This document shows, piece by piece, positions 10,764 to 18,678 of a DNA stretch of 42,372 nucleotides. This DNA is from Burkholderiales bacterium (GTDB lineage: Bacteria > Pseudomonadota > Gammaproteobacteria > Burkholderiales > JAEUOS01), in contig JAEUOS010000012.1 of assembly GCA_016790695.1 (NCBI GenBank), positions 1 through 42,372 on the forward strand, in the 5' to 3' direction. The notes below the pieces were generated by a model, which searched no databases, was not told the origin of the DNA, and was given only the letters and a program-made list of their open reading frames with translations. Within the stretch, counting starts at the first letter, position 1. Every line of letters begins with the position of its first letter. The translations under genes and the position numbers were made by a program.

Positions 10764-11513
10764 ATGTCCGGTTCCACTCGTTCCGACGCCGATGCACCGC
10801 CGGCCTCTGGCCCTGCCGCGACTGGGCAGGGCCATCTCATCACGACGGCCGAGGCGGCGGCGATCGCTGTTTTGGACCCGGGAACGTACAACGCCGGTCT
10901 GGCGCCGGTGCGCGGCGTCTCGGCCGAGGCGTTGCGCGCGCGCTTTCGCGATCCGCGCCCATGGCAAAGCGAGATGCTCGGTGACCAGCAGTTCGAGGAT
11001 GGCATGCTCGCCGGACAGCGCAGCTATCGCCGCGCCGCGGTCCTGGTCCCGATCGTCGCGCGGGAGTCGTTGTCGCTGCTGTTGACCCAGCGCACGTCGC
11101 ACTTGAAGAACCACGCAGGCCAGATCAGCTTTCCTGGCGGGCGTGCGGAAGACGACGATGCGGACGCGGAGGCGACCGCGTTGCGCGAGGCGGCAGAGGA
11201 GATCGGACTGCCGCCGGAGCGCGTCGAAGTCGTCGGCCGCCTGCCCGACTACTACACGGTCACCGACTACGAGGTCACGCCGGTGGTCGCGCTGGTGCAC
11301 CCGCCGTTCGAGCTCGCCACCGATCCGAACGAGGTCGCCGAGGCGTTCGAGGTGCCGCTGGAGTTCGTCCTCGATCCCGCCAATCACGAGAAGCGCAGCC
11401 GGCCCTGGCTCGGACGGCAGCGGCACTTCTACGCCATGCCTTATCGCTCGTATTTCATCTGGGGGGCGACGGCCGCGATGTTGCGCAACTTCTACCACTT
11501 CATGCGCGCCTGA
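10764..11513 (+). CDS. CoA pyrophosphatase-type Nudix hydrolase
   Basis: A 249-aa Nudix protein. The NuCoA signature LLTQRTSHLKNHAGQISFPGG precedes the Nudix box, which ends LREAAEEIGLPPERVEVVG; together they identify the CoA diphosphatase (NudL/YeaB, PCD1) group that cleaves CoA to phosphopantetheine and 3',5'-ADP. A C-terminal WGATAAMLRNF segment also matches E. coli NudL. The first ~50 residues are extra compared with E. coli NudL (192 aa) and lack conservation cues, so the true start may be internal. A TAAAAT box at 10751-10756, 7 bp before this ATG, would make the mRNA leaderless. Confidence 0.88.
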   Translation: MSGSTRSDADAPPASGPAATGQGHLITTAEAAAIAVLDPGTYNAGLAPVRGVSAEALRARFRDPRPWQSEMLGDQQFEDGMLAGQRSYRRAAVLVPIVARESLSLLLTQRTSHLKNHAGQISFPGGRAEDDDADAEATALREAAEEIGLPPERVEVVGRLPDYYTVTDYEVTPVVALVHPPFELATDPNEVAEAFEVPLEFVLDPANHEKRSRPWLGRQRHFYAMPYRSYFIWGATAAMLRNFYHFMRA

Positions 11514-11556
11514 ACGCGTCCCGAGCCCGCCCGGGAATGGGCAGCGCCGTCGACGT

Positions 11557-12315
11557 TCAGGCGACCGCGGGTCGGCCGGCGAGCGCTTGCGCGCGCTCGA
11601 GCAGGCGGGAGAAGTTGCCCAGCGAGAACAAATGGGCGTAGATGCGTGCCGCCATGCCTGCCTGCGCGAGTTCCCGATGCACGTCGGCCGCGAGCCCGGA
11701 GAAGCGGCTTTCGTCGATGCAATGCATCCCCTGCATCGTCAGGGCGGTCTCGGCGCCGCTCTTGATCTGCATGGTGAACGGCACGAGCAGGTCGAGTTCC
11801 ACCAGGCGTGCGCACATCCGGGCGGTAAGGTCGATGTCCCTTTCGTACTCGGCAAGCAGGCGCTCGCGCTCGGTCCATTCCGGGGTCGCGATGCCGGTGT
11901 CATCGAACATGGCGATTCCACCCTGGTCGATCCACGAGCGCTCGACGCACACCAGCCGGTCCGGCTGGATGACACCGTCGATGTAGACACGCGAGACGCA
12001 GAACGGATAGCGCCGCACGAACGCGGGGACATAATGGCCGGGTTCCCACGCGCCGTCGCGGTCGATGAACAGGTTCTGGCCGTCCGCCAGGCCAAGTACG
12101 GCGACGGGGGCAAAGCTCCGGTCCGACGGAACGGTCGAGAACACGATCGGGTAGTCGCGCTGCGCGACAGCGAATTCCGAGAAGCTGATCGCCATGGCAT
12201 TGACCGATCGCGCATACGCGGGCATCGTCCCGCGATCCACCGCCGGCAGCAGGACCTTGTGGTGGCGTTCCAGCGGAATGACGTCGCTGTAGCCGAACGG
12301 GGGGGTGATGTCCAT
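11557..12315 (-). CDS. SapC family protein
   Basis: A 252-aa soluble protein beginning MDITPPFGYSDVIPLERHHK and matching the SapC family (PF07277): the FxPVAVLGL and NLFIDxDGxWEPGHYVPAFVRRYPF stretch at about 75-115 is characteristic. The family is named after a Campylobacter S-layer locus, but its biochemical role is not established. There is no signal peptide. The start is supported by GGAGAGG about 8 nt upstream; an upstream in-frame ATG at 12366 would overlap the promoter. The minus-strand -10 TAGAAT is at 12365-12370, so the gene is divergent from the CobD-like gene and convergent with the Nudix gene. Confidence 0.8.
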   Translation of the reverse strand: MDITPPFGYSDVIPLERHHKVLLPAVDRGTMPAYARSVNAMAISFSEFAVAQRDYPIVFSTVPSDRSFAPVAVLGLADGQNLFIDRDGAWEPGHYVPAFVRRYPFCVSRVYIDGVIQPDRLVCVERSWIDQGGIAMFDDTGIATPEWTERERLLAEYERDIDLTARMCARLVELDLLVPFTMQIKSGAETALTMQGMHCIDESRFSGLAADVHRELAQAGMAARIYAHLFSLGNFSRLLERAQALAGRPAVA

Positions 12316-12401
12316 TGCGCCTGCCTCTCCGGCCTTGGCCTGCGCCGCATTGCGCATGCGGGGCATTCTAACGTGGGCCCTGTGCTATCTTCGCGCGCGC
12401 C

Positions 12402-13334
12402 ATGACCGTACTTGCCCTGATCGCCGTCCTGCTGATCGAGCAGGTGCGACCGCTCGACGACCGGTCGCGCCTGGCGGCCGTTCCCGACACCCTGCTCGGT
12501 GCCCTGGAGCGCTTGCTCGATACCGGCGAGCGCGCGCACGGCAAGGCGGCATGGCTGATCGCCGTGGGCGCCGCGGGCGCCCTGACGCTCGGCATGTACT
12601 ACGTGTTGCGCGAACTGCACGTCCTCGTCGCCTGGGCGTTCAACGTCGCGGTCCTGTACTTGACGCTGGGCTTCCGCCAGTTCAGCCATCATTTCACCGA
12701 TGTCCATCGTGCGCTCATCGACGGGGATCTGCCGCGTGCGCGGCGGCTCCTGCGGGCGTGGCGCGGCCGGCCGGCGGACGATCTCAATTCCGTCGAGGTG
12801 GCGCGGCTCGCGATCGAGGAGGCGTTTGCGGCATCGCATCGCCACGTGTTTGGCGTCCTGTTCTGGTTCGTGGTCCTTCCGGGCCCGCTGGGTGCCGTGC
12901 TCTACCGCCTTTCGATGACCCTGGCGGCGCGCTGGAACGCCCCCGGAAAGGCGGAGGGGTTCGGGGAATTCGCACGGTCTGCTGCTCGCGTGGTCGACTG
13001 GGTACCGCTGCGGCTGACCGCGATCGGATTCGCGGTGGTCGGCAATTTCGAGGACGCGGTCTATTGCTGGCGCCATCAGGCGGCGCGGTGGCGCGACCCC
13101 GGCATGGGCATCGTTCTGGCGGCTGGTGCCGGGGCGATCGGCGTGAAGCTCGGCAAACCGGTCCGGGAGGGGGTGACGCCGCTCGGCCCGGCGATCGACG
13201 AGCGCACCGAGATCGGCACCGGCGAGGAGGCCGACGCCGGGTTTCTTTCCAGCACAGTCGGGCTGGTCTGGCGCGCGCTGGTGCTCTGGCTGATGCTGCT
13301 GGTCATGCTGGCGATCGCGCAGTGGGTATCGTAG
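12402..13334 (+). CDS. CobD/CbiB-family membrane protein
   Basis: A 310-aa integral membrane protein with the CobD/CbiB/AmpE architecture: N-terminal hydrophobic segment, LDTGERAHGKAAWLIA, FRQFSHHFTDVHRALIDGDLPRARRLL, then RLAIEEAFAASHRHVFGVLFWF and a C-terminal membrane segment. CbiB amidates cobyric acid with aminopropanol in B12 synthesis, whereas AmpE is a signalling relative. No cobalamin gene is nearby, so a B12 role is not supported by context; an AmpE-like function is equally possible. An extended -10 box (TGCTATCTT, 12383-12391) lies only 10 bp before the ATG with no Shine-Dalgarno, suggesting a nearly leaderless mRNA. Confidence 0.75.
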   Translation: MTVLALIAVLLIEQVRPLDDRSRLAAVPDTLLGALERLLDTGERAHGKAAWLIAVGAAGALTLGMYYVLRELHVLVAWAFNVAVLYLTLGFRQFSHHFTDVHRALIDGDLPRARRLLRAWRGRPADDLNSVEVARLAIEEAFAASHRHVFGVLFWFVVLPGPLGAVLYRLSMTLAARWNAPGKAEGFGEFARSAARVVDWVPLRLTAIGFAVVGNFEDAVYCWRHQAARWRDPGMGIVLAAGAGAIGVKLGKPVREGVTPLGPAIDERTEIGTGEEADAGFLSSTVGLVWRALVLWLMLLVMLAIAQWVS

Positions 13335-13384
13335 GCAATGCGTGGCACCAGTGTGCGGCCGGACGCACGTGCGGGCCGATCCGG

Positions 13385-14299
13385 CTAACGCGACGGTGGC
13401 GCGATCTCCCCGCGCAGGCGGCAGAACAATTCGTATCGGCGCGCGGCAATGGCACCCGCGTCGACCGCGGCAACCAGCGCGCACTCCGGCTCGCGATCAT
13501 GGCGGCAGTCGGCGAATCGGCAGTTGCCAAGGAACGGGGCGAACTCGGCGAATCCGGCGGTGAGGCGCGGCAGGTCGAGATTGGCCACGCCGACCTCCTG
13601 CATGCCCGGACAATCGATCAGCAGGGTGGTCGCGTCGACCCGATAGCAGCGCGAGTAGGTCGTCGTGTGCCGGCCTGACCCGAGCGCGCGCGAGATCTCG
13701 CCGGTGGCCGCGTCGGCGCCAGGCGCAAGTGCATTGACGAGCGACGACTTGCCCATGCCGGACTGGCCGGCGAGTACCGTGATCCGGCCGGCGAGCCGGG
13801 CGCGCAGCGCGTCGATGCCCTGACCGTCAGGCAGTCGCGTTCCCGACGCGTCGCGCGGGCGCGCCGCGAACTCCACGACCGCGCAGCCGGCGCGCTCGAA
13901 CACCGCCAGGCGCGCGCGCGCGTCTGCCGCGCCCGGCAGGTCGATCTTGTTGAGTCCGATCAGCGGGACCACCGCGGCGTCGTGCGCAAGGACCAGGAGT
14001 CGCGTGATGAACTCGTCGGAGAACCAGGGCTCGGTCGCCACCAGGATCAGGATCTGGTCCGCGTTCGCGGCGATCGGCTTGCGCTTGAAGGCGTCGGCAC
14101 GCTCGAGAAACGTGCGCCGCGGAAGAATCGCCTCGATGACGCCCTGGCCGTCACCGGTGGGCGTGAACTCCACGAGGTCGCCGCAGGCGGCATCGCGCTT
14201 GCGCGCTCGTGTGACGCAGGAGACCAGCGTTCCCGCGTCGGCCTCGACCTCGTAGCGGCGCCCGAACGTTGCGACGACCCGACCGCGCAGCGTGCTCAA
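13385..14299 (-). CDS. rsgA: Ribosome small subunit-dependent GTPase A
   Basis: A circularly permuted GTPase of about 304 aa that acts in late 30S subunit maturation. An OB-fold N-terminus (RGRVVATFGRRYEVEAD) is followed by G4 NKIDLPG before G1 GQSGMGKSSLVNAL and G3 DCPGMQE, the diagnostic order of the family. The C-terminal zinc knuckle reads C-RFADCRHDREPEC. No ATG lies in a sensible place; I chose the TTG at 14299, where homology begins, just after the upstream gene's stop. The longer open frame to 14419 overlaps the M48 gene and has no family resemblance. The 19-bp gap to the protease gene implies an operon. Confidence 0.9.
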   Translation of the reverse strand: MSTLRGRVVATFGRRYEVEADAGTLVSCVTRARKRDAACGDLVEFTPTGDGQGVIEAILPRRTFLERADAFKRKPIAANADQILILVATEPWFSDEFITRLLVLAHDAAVVPLIGLNKIDLPGAADARARLAVFERAGCAVVEFAARPRDASGTRLPDGQGIDALRARLAGRITVLAGQSGMGKSSLVNALAPGADAATGEISRALGSGRHTTTYSRCYRVDATTLLIDCPGMQEVGVANLDLPRLTAGFAEFAPFLGNCRFADCRHDREPECALVAAVDAGAIAARRYELFCRLRGEIAPPSR

Positions 14300-14318
14300 T
14301 GCGGCGCGCCCCGCGCCG

Positions 14319-15560
14319 TCATGCCGAGGCGCCGCCCAGCCGGCCGATGCGCAGCAGCGCCGGCGGGTGGGAGTCGTAGAACGCGGAATGCCACGGGTCG
14401 GGGGTGAGAGTCGCGGCATTGTCGTCGTAGATGCGCGTCAGAGCGGCGATGAGGTCGGCCGCGGAAGTCTGACGCGCGGCATAGGCATCGGCCTCGTATT
14501 CATGCCGCCGCGACATGCGGCTTGCCAGGGGCGTGAGCAGAAACGTCAGTGGCGGCAGCGCCAGCGCGAGCAGGACAAGATGCATCGCCGGACTCGCCGT
14601 CGACACGCCGAGGCCGAGGTGAAACCACGGCCTGTCCATGAGCGCGCCCGCAAGCGCGAAGAACCCGAGGCTGATCAGGAACGAGACGGCGATGCGCTTG
14701 ACGATGTGGCGATGGTGGAAATGGCCGAGCTCGTGTGCGAGAACGGCCTCGATCTGCGCACGCGACAGCTTCTGGATGAGCGTGTCGAACAGCACGATCC
14801 GCTTGGCGGCGCCGAAGCCGGAAAAGAACGCGTTGCTGTGCCGTGAGCGCTTCGAACCGTCCATGACGAACAGGCCGCCGGCGGCGAAGCCGCAGCGACG
14901 CAGGAGCGCCTCGATGGCGGTCTTCAGCTCGCCGTCCGGCAGCGGCGTGAATCGGTTGAACATCGGCATGATCACGGTCGGAAACAGGACGAGCAACAGG
15001 ATCTGGAACGCGCAATAGGCGAGCCAGGCGTACAGCCACCACCAGCCTCCCGCAACCTGCACGAACCAGAGGATGGCCAGCAGGAGCGGCGCCCCCAGGA
15101 CCACGATCAGCAGGGCCGCCTTGAGCGTGTCGGCGATGAACAGCCGCCGGCTCATCTGGTTGAAGCCGAATCGGGCTTCGATCGCGAAGGTGCGATGCCA
15201 GGCGAACGGGAGGCCGACGGCAGCCATCAGGAGGACGACCGACCCCACGAGCGCGAGTTCGCGGCCGAACCCGGCCGGAATCACCGCCACGGCGCGGGCG
15301 AGAAATTCGAGGCCCCCGCCAAGCGTCAGGAGCAGCAGCAGCACCGTGTCGACTGCCGCCTCGACCGTTCCGAAACGGGTGCGCGCCACCGTGTAGTCCG
15401 CGGCGCGCTGATGCGCGGCCGGGCCGACCGCGTCGGCAAACGCCGGCGGCACCGCGTCACGATGGGCGCGGACATGGGCGATCTGGCGGCGCGCCAGCCA
15501 GTAGGCAACCCCCAGCGATGCGAGAGCGGCGACGGCGAACAGGAGGGAGAAGGCCTGCAT
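14319..15560 (-). CDS. Ste24-type M48 metalloprotease
   Basis: A 413-aa inner-membrane zinc protease of the Ste24/CAAX prenyl protease 1 group. HELGH at 276-280 provides two zinc ligands and the catalytic Glu; a downstream EYEAD near 354 provides the third. Several membrane helices surround this ([55 protein letters not shown]). [22 protein letters not shown] is the conserved domain segment before HELGH. The family is involved in membrane protein quality control in bacteria; the substrate is unknown. It is divergent from orn with 61 bp between the starts and is followed closely by rsgA. Confidence 0.92.
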   Translation of the reverse strand: MQAFSLLFAVAALASLGVAYWLARRQIAHVRAHRDAVPPAFADAVGPAAHQRAADYTVARTRFGTVEAAVDTVLLLLLTLGGGLEFLARAVAVIPAGFGRELALVGSVVLLMAAVGLPFAWHRTFAIEARFGFNQMSRRLFIADTLKAALLIVVLGAPLLLAILWFVQVAGGWWWLYAWLAYCAFQILLLVLFPTVIMPMFNRFTPLPDGELKTAIEALLRRCGFAAGGLFVMDGSKRSRHSNAFFSGFGAAKRIVLFDTLIQKLSRAQIEAVLAHELGHFHHRHIVKRIAVSFLISLGFFALAGALMDRPWFHLGLGVSTASPAMHLVLLALALPPLTFLLTPLASRMSRRHEYEADAYAARQTSAADLIAALTRIYDDNAATLTPDPWHSAFYDSHPPALLRIGRLGGASA

Positions 15561-15621
15561 GAATGGCGTATGCGAGCCGTATGCGACAATGGTCCGGAAT
15601 GTTTCGATTATCCCCCATCCG

Positions 15622-16182
15622 ATGGCTCAAGACCAAAACAACCTGATCTGGATCGACATGGAAATGACGGGCCTGGCGCCCGACAGCGATCGGATCATCG
15701 AGGTGGCGATCGTCATCACCGATGCGGATCTCGCCGTCGTCGCCGAGGCGCCGGTGCTCGTGGTTCATCAGGACGATGCAGTGCTCGATGCCATGGACAA
15801 CTGGAACCGCGCCACGCACGGCAAGTCGGGCCTGATCGACAAGGTGAAGGCCTCGCCGCTGGACGAGCGCGCAGTGGAAATGCGCATGCTCGACTTCCTG
15901 AAGCTGCACGTCCCGAAGGGGGCTTCGCCGATGTGCGGGAATTCCGTCTGCCAGGACCGGCGGTTCATGGCGCGCAGCATGCCGGAACTGGAGGCCTGGT
16001 TCCACTATCGGAACCTCGACGTCTCGACGCTGAAGGAACTCGTGAAGCGGTGGCGGCCGGAACTGGCCAAGGGACTCACCAAGCACGGCCGGCACGAGGC
16101 GCTGGCCGACATCCACGAGTCGATCGAGGAACTGCGGTACTACCGCGAACACTTCATCCGGGCCGCGCCGCCCGCGGCCTAG
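15622..16182 (+). CDS. orn: Oligoribonuclease
   Basis: A 186-aa DEDDh 3'-5' exoribonuclease that degrades 2-5-nt RNAs, including pGpG from cyclic-di-GMP turnover. Motifs: WIDMEMTGL (Exo I Asp/Glu), [11 protein letters not shown] (Exo II Asp) and HEALADI with the general-base His (Exo III). Length and sequence are close to E. coli Orn (181 aa). I chose the ATG giving [17 protein letters not shown]; other in-frame ATGs at 15559 and 15589 lie upstream and the ribosome-binding site is poor for all. A GACAAT -10-like box precedes 15589. Its TAG stop shares CTAG with the stop of the convergent mlaC. Confidence 0.96.
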   Translation: MAQDQNNLIWIDMEMTGLAPDSDRIIEVAIVITDADLAVVAEAPVLVVHQDDAVLDAMDNWNRATHGKSGLIDKVKASPLDERAVEMRMLDFLKLHVPKGASPMCGNSVCQDRRFMARSMPELEAWFHYRNLDVSTLKELVKRWRPELAKGLTKHGRHEALADIHESIEELRYYREHFIRAAPPAA

Positions 16183-16829
16183 CCTCGCGTTCGCGCCTCC
16201 ACGGCGCGATTCTTCTCGGACAGCATCCTGATCAAGCCGTCGATGCCGTCGGCGTTGATCACGCTGTTGAACTGATTCTTGTAGGTTTCCACCAGACGTG
16301 CGCCGAGGACGTTCAGGTCGATCACCTTCCAGGCGCCGTCGACGCGCTCGAGGTAGTAGTCGAACTGTATCGGTTCGCCGCCCTTCGACTTGAGGGTGGA
16401 CCGGACCACGGCTTCGGTTTCGCCGGCTTCGAGGCGCAGCGGCCGATACTCGATCGTGGTCTCGGGCCGGTAGTTGGACAGCGCGCCGGCATAGGTGTTG
16501 ATCAGCAGGCGGCTGAACTCGCGCACCAGGGCGCGCTGCTGGTCCGCCGTGGCGCGCGGCCAGTGCCGGCCGGTGGCCGTGCGGGTCATCGCCTGGAAGT
16601 TCAGGTGGGGCACGATGCGGGAATCCACCAACGCCGTGATCTTCTGCCGGTTGCCGGCGCGGATCTCCCGATCGCTGTCGATCACGGAAGTGACTTCGGA
16701 TACCACGCGCTTGATCAGCGCGTCCGGCGCTTCCTGGGCGGATGCCGGCCGGGCAAACGCCAGCCCCGCCAGGATCACGCCGGCGGCGAGGAGGTGCCGG
16801 CGACGGCGCATCGAGTTAGCGTGAAGCAC
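16179..16829 (-). CDS. mlaC: MlaC-family phospholipid-binding periplasmic protein
   Basis: A 216-aa protein with an N-terminal export signal ([19 protein letters not shown]..., cleavage near ASA-QEA) and the Tol_Tol_Ttg2/MlaC domain: [20 protein letters not shown], then [19 protein letters not shown], and [18 protein letters not shown]. MlaC carries phospholipids between outer-membrane MlaA and the inner-membrane MlaFEDB complex. The GTG at 16829 is favoured because AGGAGAA lies 7 nt upstream; the ATG at 16811 has no ribosome-binding site. No other mla gene is adjacent, so it is an orphan here. Convergent with orn, with stop codons overlapping. Confidence 0.88.
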   Translation of the reverse strand: MLHANSMRRRRHLLAAGVILAGLAFARPASAQEAPDALIKRVVSEVTSVIDSDREIRAGNRQKITALVDSRIVPHLNFQAMTRTATGRHWPRATADQQRALVREFSRLLINTYAGALSNYRPETTIEYRPLRLEAGETEAVVRSTLKSKGGEPIQFDYYLERVDGAWKVIDLNVLGARLVETYKNQFNSVINADGIDGLIRMLSEKNRAVEARTRG

Positions 16830-16951
16830 TTCAGTTCTCCTGGAATGGCGGAACGCCGCAGGCGTTCGCCGACAAAACGGCCGTGACGGGAATACGCTGA
16901 CAGGGTTTACCCGACCGCCTGCCGTGACGTCGCAGGTGTCAGCGAAGGAAG

Positions 16952-16957
16952 TATAAT
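16952..16957 (+). promoter_or_regulatory. -10 box of the 42-aa basic protein gene
   Basis: A consensus TATAAT at 16952-16957, with the predicted transcription start near 16964, about 30 nt before the ATG at 16994. The -35 position (16929-16934, GTCGCA) is poor. Confidence 0.55.
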
Positions 16958-16993
16958 GTCACCCATCCATCCCACCTGGTAATCGAATCCATC

Positions 16994-17122
16994 ATGGCCG
17001 AACGCAAACGTACCCGTCGCAACACGCTGGAGCGACGCTGTCTTTCCAAGGTGTTCAAGCGCATGTTCGCAGGCGCGCCGAAGGCGACATTCAAGATGCT
17101 GGAAAAGGTCAAGCGGGCCTGA
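16994..17122 (+). CDS. Small highly basic protein, 42 aa, function unknown
   Basis: A short ORF reading MAERKRTRRNTLERRC... and ending EKVKRA. It has 15 Lys/Arg and only 3 Glu in 42 residues, a single Cys (C16), no signal peptide and no membrane segment. The C-terminal half (SKVFKRMF...ATFKMLEKVKR) could form an amphipathic basic helix, as in nucleic-acid- or ribosome-binding microproteins. I do not recognise the family. It sits in a complete unit with a TATAAT box 37 bp upstream and a 12-bp-stem terminator 22 nt after the stop. No clear Shine-Dalgarno precedes the ATG. The same transcript, about 210 nt, could alternatively act as a small RNA. Confidence 0.6.
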   Translation: MAERKRTRRNTLERRCLSKVFKRMFAGAPKATFKMLEKVKRA

Positions 17123-17143
17123 TCGTCCCGTCCGAGCCCTACG

Positions 17144-17177
17144 CGAAGGCCGCACGTCGTGCGGCCTTCGTTTTTTT
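17144..17177 (+). terminator. Strong intrinsic terminator of the 42-aa gene
   Basis: CGAAGGCCGCAC (17144-17155) pairs perfectly with GTGCGGCCTTCG (17159-17170) around a 3-nt loop, followed by seven T at 17171-17177. One of the two clearest intrinsic terminators in the window, it closes the small transcription unit before the convergent metallo-beta-lactamase gene. Confidence 0.93.
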
Positions 17178-17221
17178 GCGTCCGTTGCGTTCGCAGTCTC
17201 TGCATCGGTGGCGCACGGGGA

Positions 17222-18634
17222 CTAGGCGCAGCCGATGTCATGCGCGTCGCCGCGCGATGGCACGATCACGTCGGTCCAGCGCAGCTTGGTACGAATCGCA
17301 TCGGCGAACTCGATCGAGTTCTGACGTTCTCCGTGGACGACGAAGGTGCGACGCGGCGCCTTGCGAAAGCCCGTCAGCCACGCAAGCAGGCCGGCCTGGT
17401 CCGCATGCGCCGACAGGCCGCCGATGGTATGCAGCCTGGCCTTGACCGGCACGCGTTCGCCGAACAGGTTCACCTCGCGGGCGCCGTCGACCAGCCGCCT
17501 GCCCAGCGTGCCCTGCGCCTGGAAGCCGGTGATCACCACCGATGACTGGCGCCGCGGCAGGTTCTGCGACAAATGGTGCAGGATGCGCCCGGCGTTGCAC
17601 ATGCCGGAGGCGGCGATGATCACCGCACCGCCGGTCACCTGATTGATCGCCATCGAGTCGCGTACCGTCGCAGTGAAGCGCAGGTTGAATCGCCGTCGAT
17701 TGTGCACCATCCACTCGGCGATGCTGCGTGCCTCGTCATCGAGAAGTCGCGCGAAACGCAGCGTGGTCGCGGAGGCGGCGGTGGCCATCGGCGAGTCGAC
17801 AAACACCGTGAGGTCGGGCAGGCGTCCGCCGCGGACCAGCTTGGCCAGAACATGCACGACCTCCTGCGTGCGGCCGACCGCGAAGGCCGGGATCACGACG
17901 TTGCCGCCGCGCGCAAAGGTCTCGCTGATCGCACCGACCAGCTCGGCTTCGGTTTCCTCGAGCGTCTTGTGCAGACGGTTGCCGTACGTGGACTCGATCA
18001 GCAGGACGTCCGCATGCGCGATCCGGGCAGGGTCGCGCATCAATGGGCGGTCGGGCTGCCCCAGATCCCCCGAGACCACCAGCCGATGGCGGTCCGGCGC
18101 GGCGCCGATCGTGCATTCGACGATCGCGGAGCCGAGAATGTGGCCGGCATCACGGAATACGAACTCGAGACCGGGCTGCGGGCTGAACGGCCGGTCGTAG
18201 TCGACCGGTTCGAGATGGTCGAGCGAAAGCAGGGCCTGGTTGACCGTGTAGAGCGGGGCGGCGTCGGCCCTCGCGAACTTGCCCGACACGTGGCGCCGGC
18301 GATTCTGCCAGGCGGCTTCGGCTTCCTGGACGTGGGCGCTGTCCGGCAGCATGATCTGCAGGAGCGCCGCGGTGGCGGGCGTGCAATAGACGCGGCCGCG
18401 GAAGCCGAGTGCGACCAGCCGCGGAATCAGTCCGCTGTGGTCGATATGGGCGTGGCTGAGGACGACGAATGCGATCTGCCGCGGATCCAGGCGCACCGCG
18501 CCGAGATTCTTGGCGTGCGCGTCGCGCCCCCCCTGAAACATGCCGCAGTCGATCAGGAACTTCGTTCCCCGACTCTCGATCAGGTAGCAGGAGCCCGTCA
18601 CCTCTCCTGCGGCACCGAGGAATTCAATGCGCAT
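17222..18634 (-). CDS. Metallo-beta-lactamase/beta-CASP RNA-processing nuclease
   Basis: A 470-aa MBL-fold protein with a beta-CASP insertion. The zinc-binding motif HAHIDH is at 61-66, preceded by GEVTGSCYLIE and DCGMFQGG. The beta-CASP part includes ESTYGNRLH, FAVGRTQEV and IIAASGMCNAGRI, and the C-terminus has GGLSAHADQ and FVVHGE. This is the bacterial group related to CPSF-73/YSH1 and archaeal exonucleases, usually annotated as RNA endonuclease or exonuclease. It is cytoplasmic and has no KH domain. The ATG at 18634 gives MRIEFLGAAGEVTG, the conserved N-terminus; an upstream start at 18652 is not needed. The downstream end of the gene faces the 42-aa unit. Confidence 0.93.
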   Translation of the reverse strand: MRIEFLGAAGEVTGSCYLIESRGTKFLIDCGMFQGGRDAHAKNLGAVRLDPRQIAFVVLSHAHIDHSGLIPRLVALGFRGRVYCTPATAALLQIMLPDSAHVQEAEAAWQNRRRHVSGKFARADAAPLYTVNQALLSLDHLEPVDYDRPFSPQPGLEFVFRDAGHILGSAIVECTIGAAPDRHRLVVSGDLGQPDRPLMRDPARIAHADVLLIESTYGNRLHKTLEETEAELVGAISETFARGGNVVIPAFAVGRTQEVVHVLAKLVRGGRLPDLTVFVDSPMATAASATTLRFARLLDDEARSIAEWMVHNRRRFNLRFTATVRDSMAINQVTGGAVIIAASGMCNAGRILHHLSQNLPRRQSSVVITGFQAQGTLGRRLVDGAREVNLFGERVPVKARLHTIGGLSAHADQAGLLAWLTGFRKAPRRTFVVHGERQNSIEFADAIRTKLRWTDVIVPSRGDAHDIGCA

Positions 18635-18678
18635 GGCGGCGGGTCGGCGCAACGGCGGCGCAGCGGCCGCGGGTTGCG

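Noticed and set aside
12402..13334. Cobalamin biosynthesis role for the CobD/CbiB-like protein
   Set aside because: No other B12 gene is in the window and AmpE-like relatives share the fold, so only the family name is kept.
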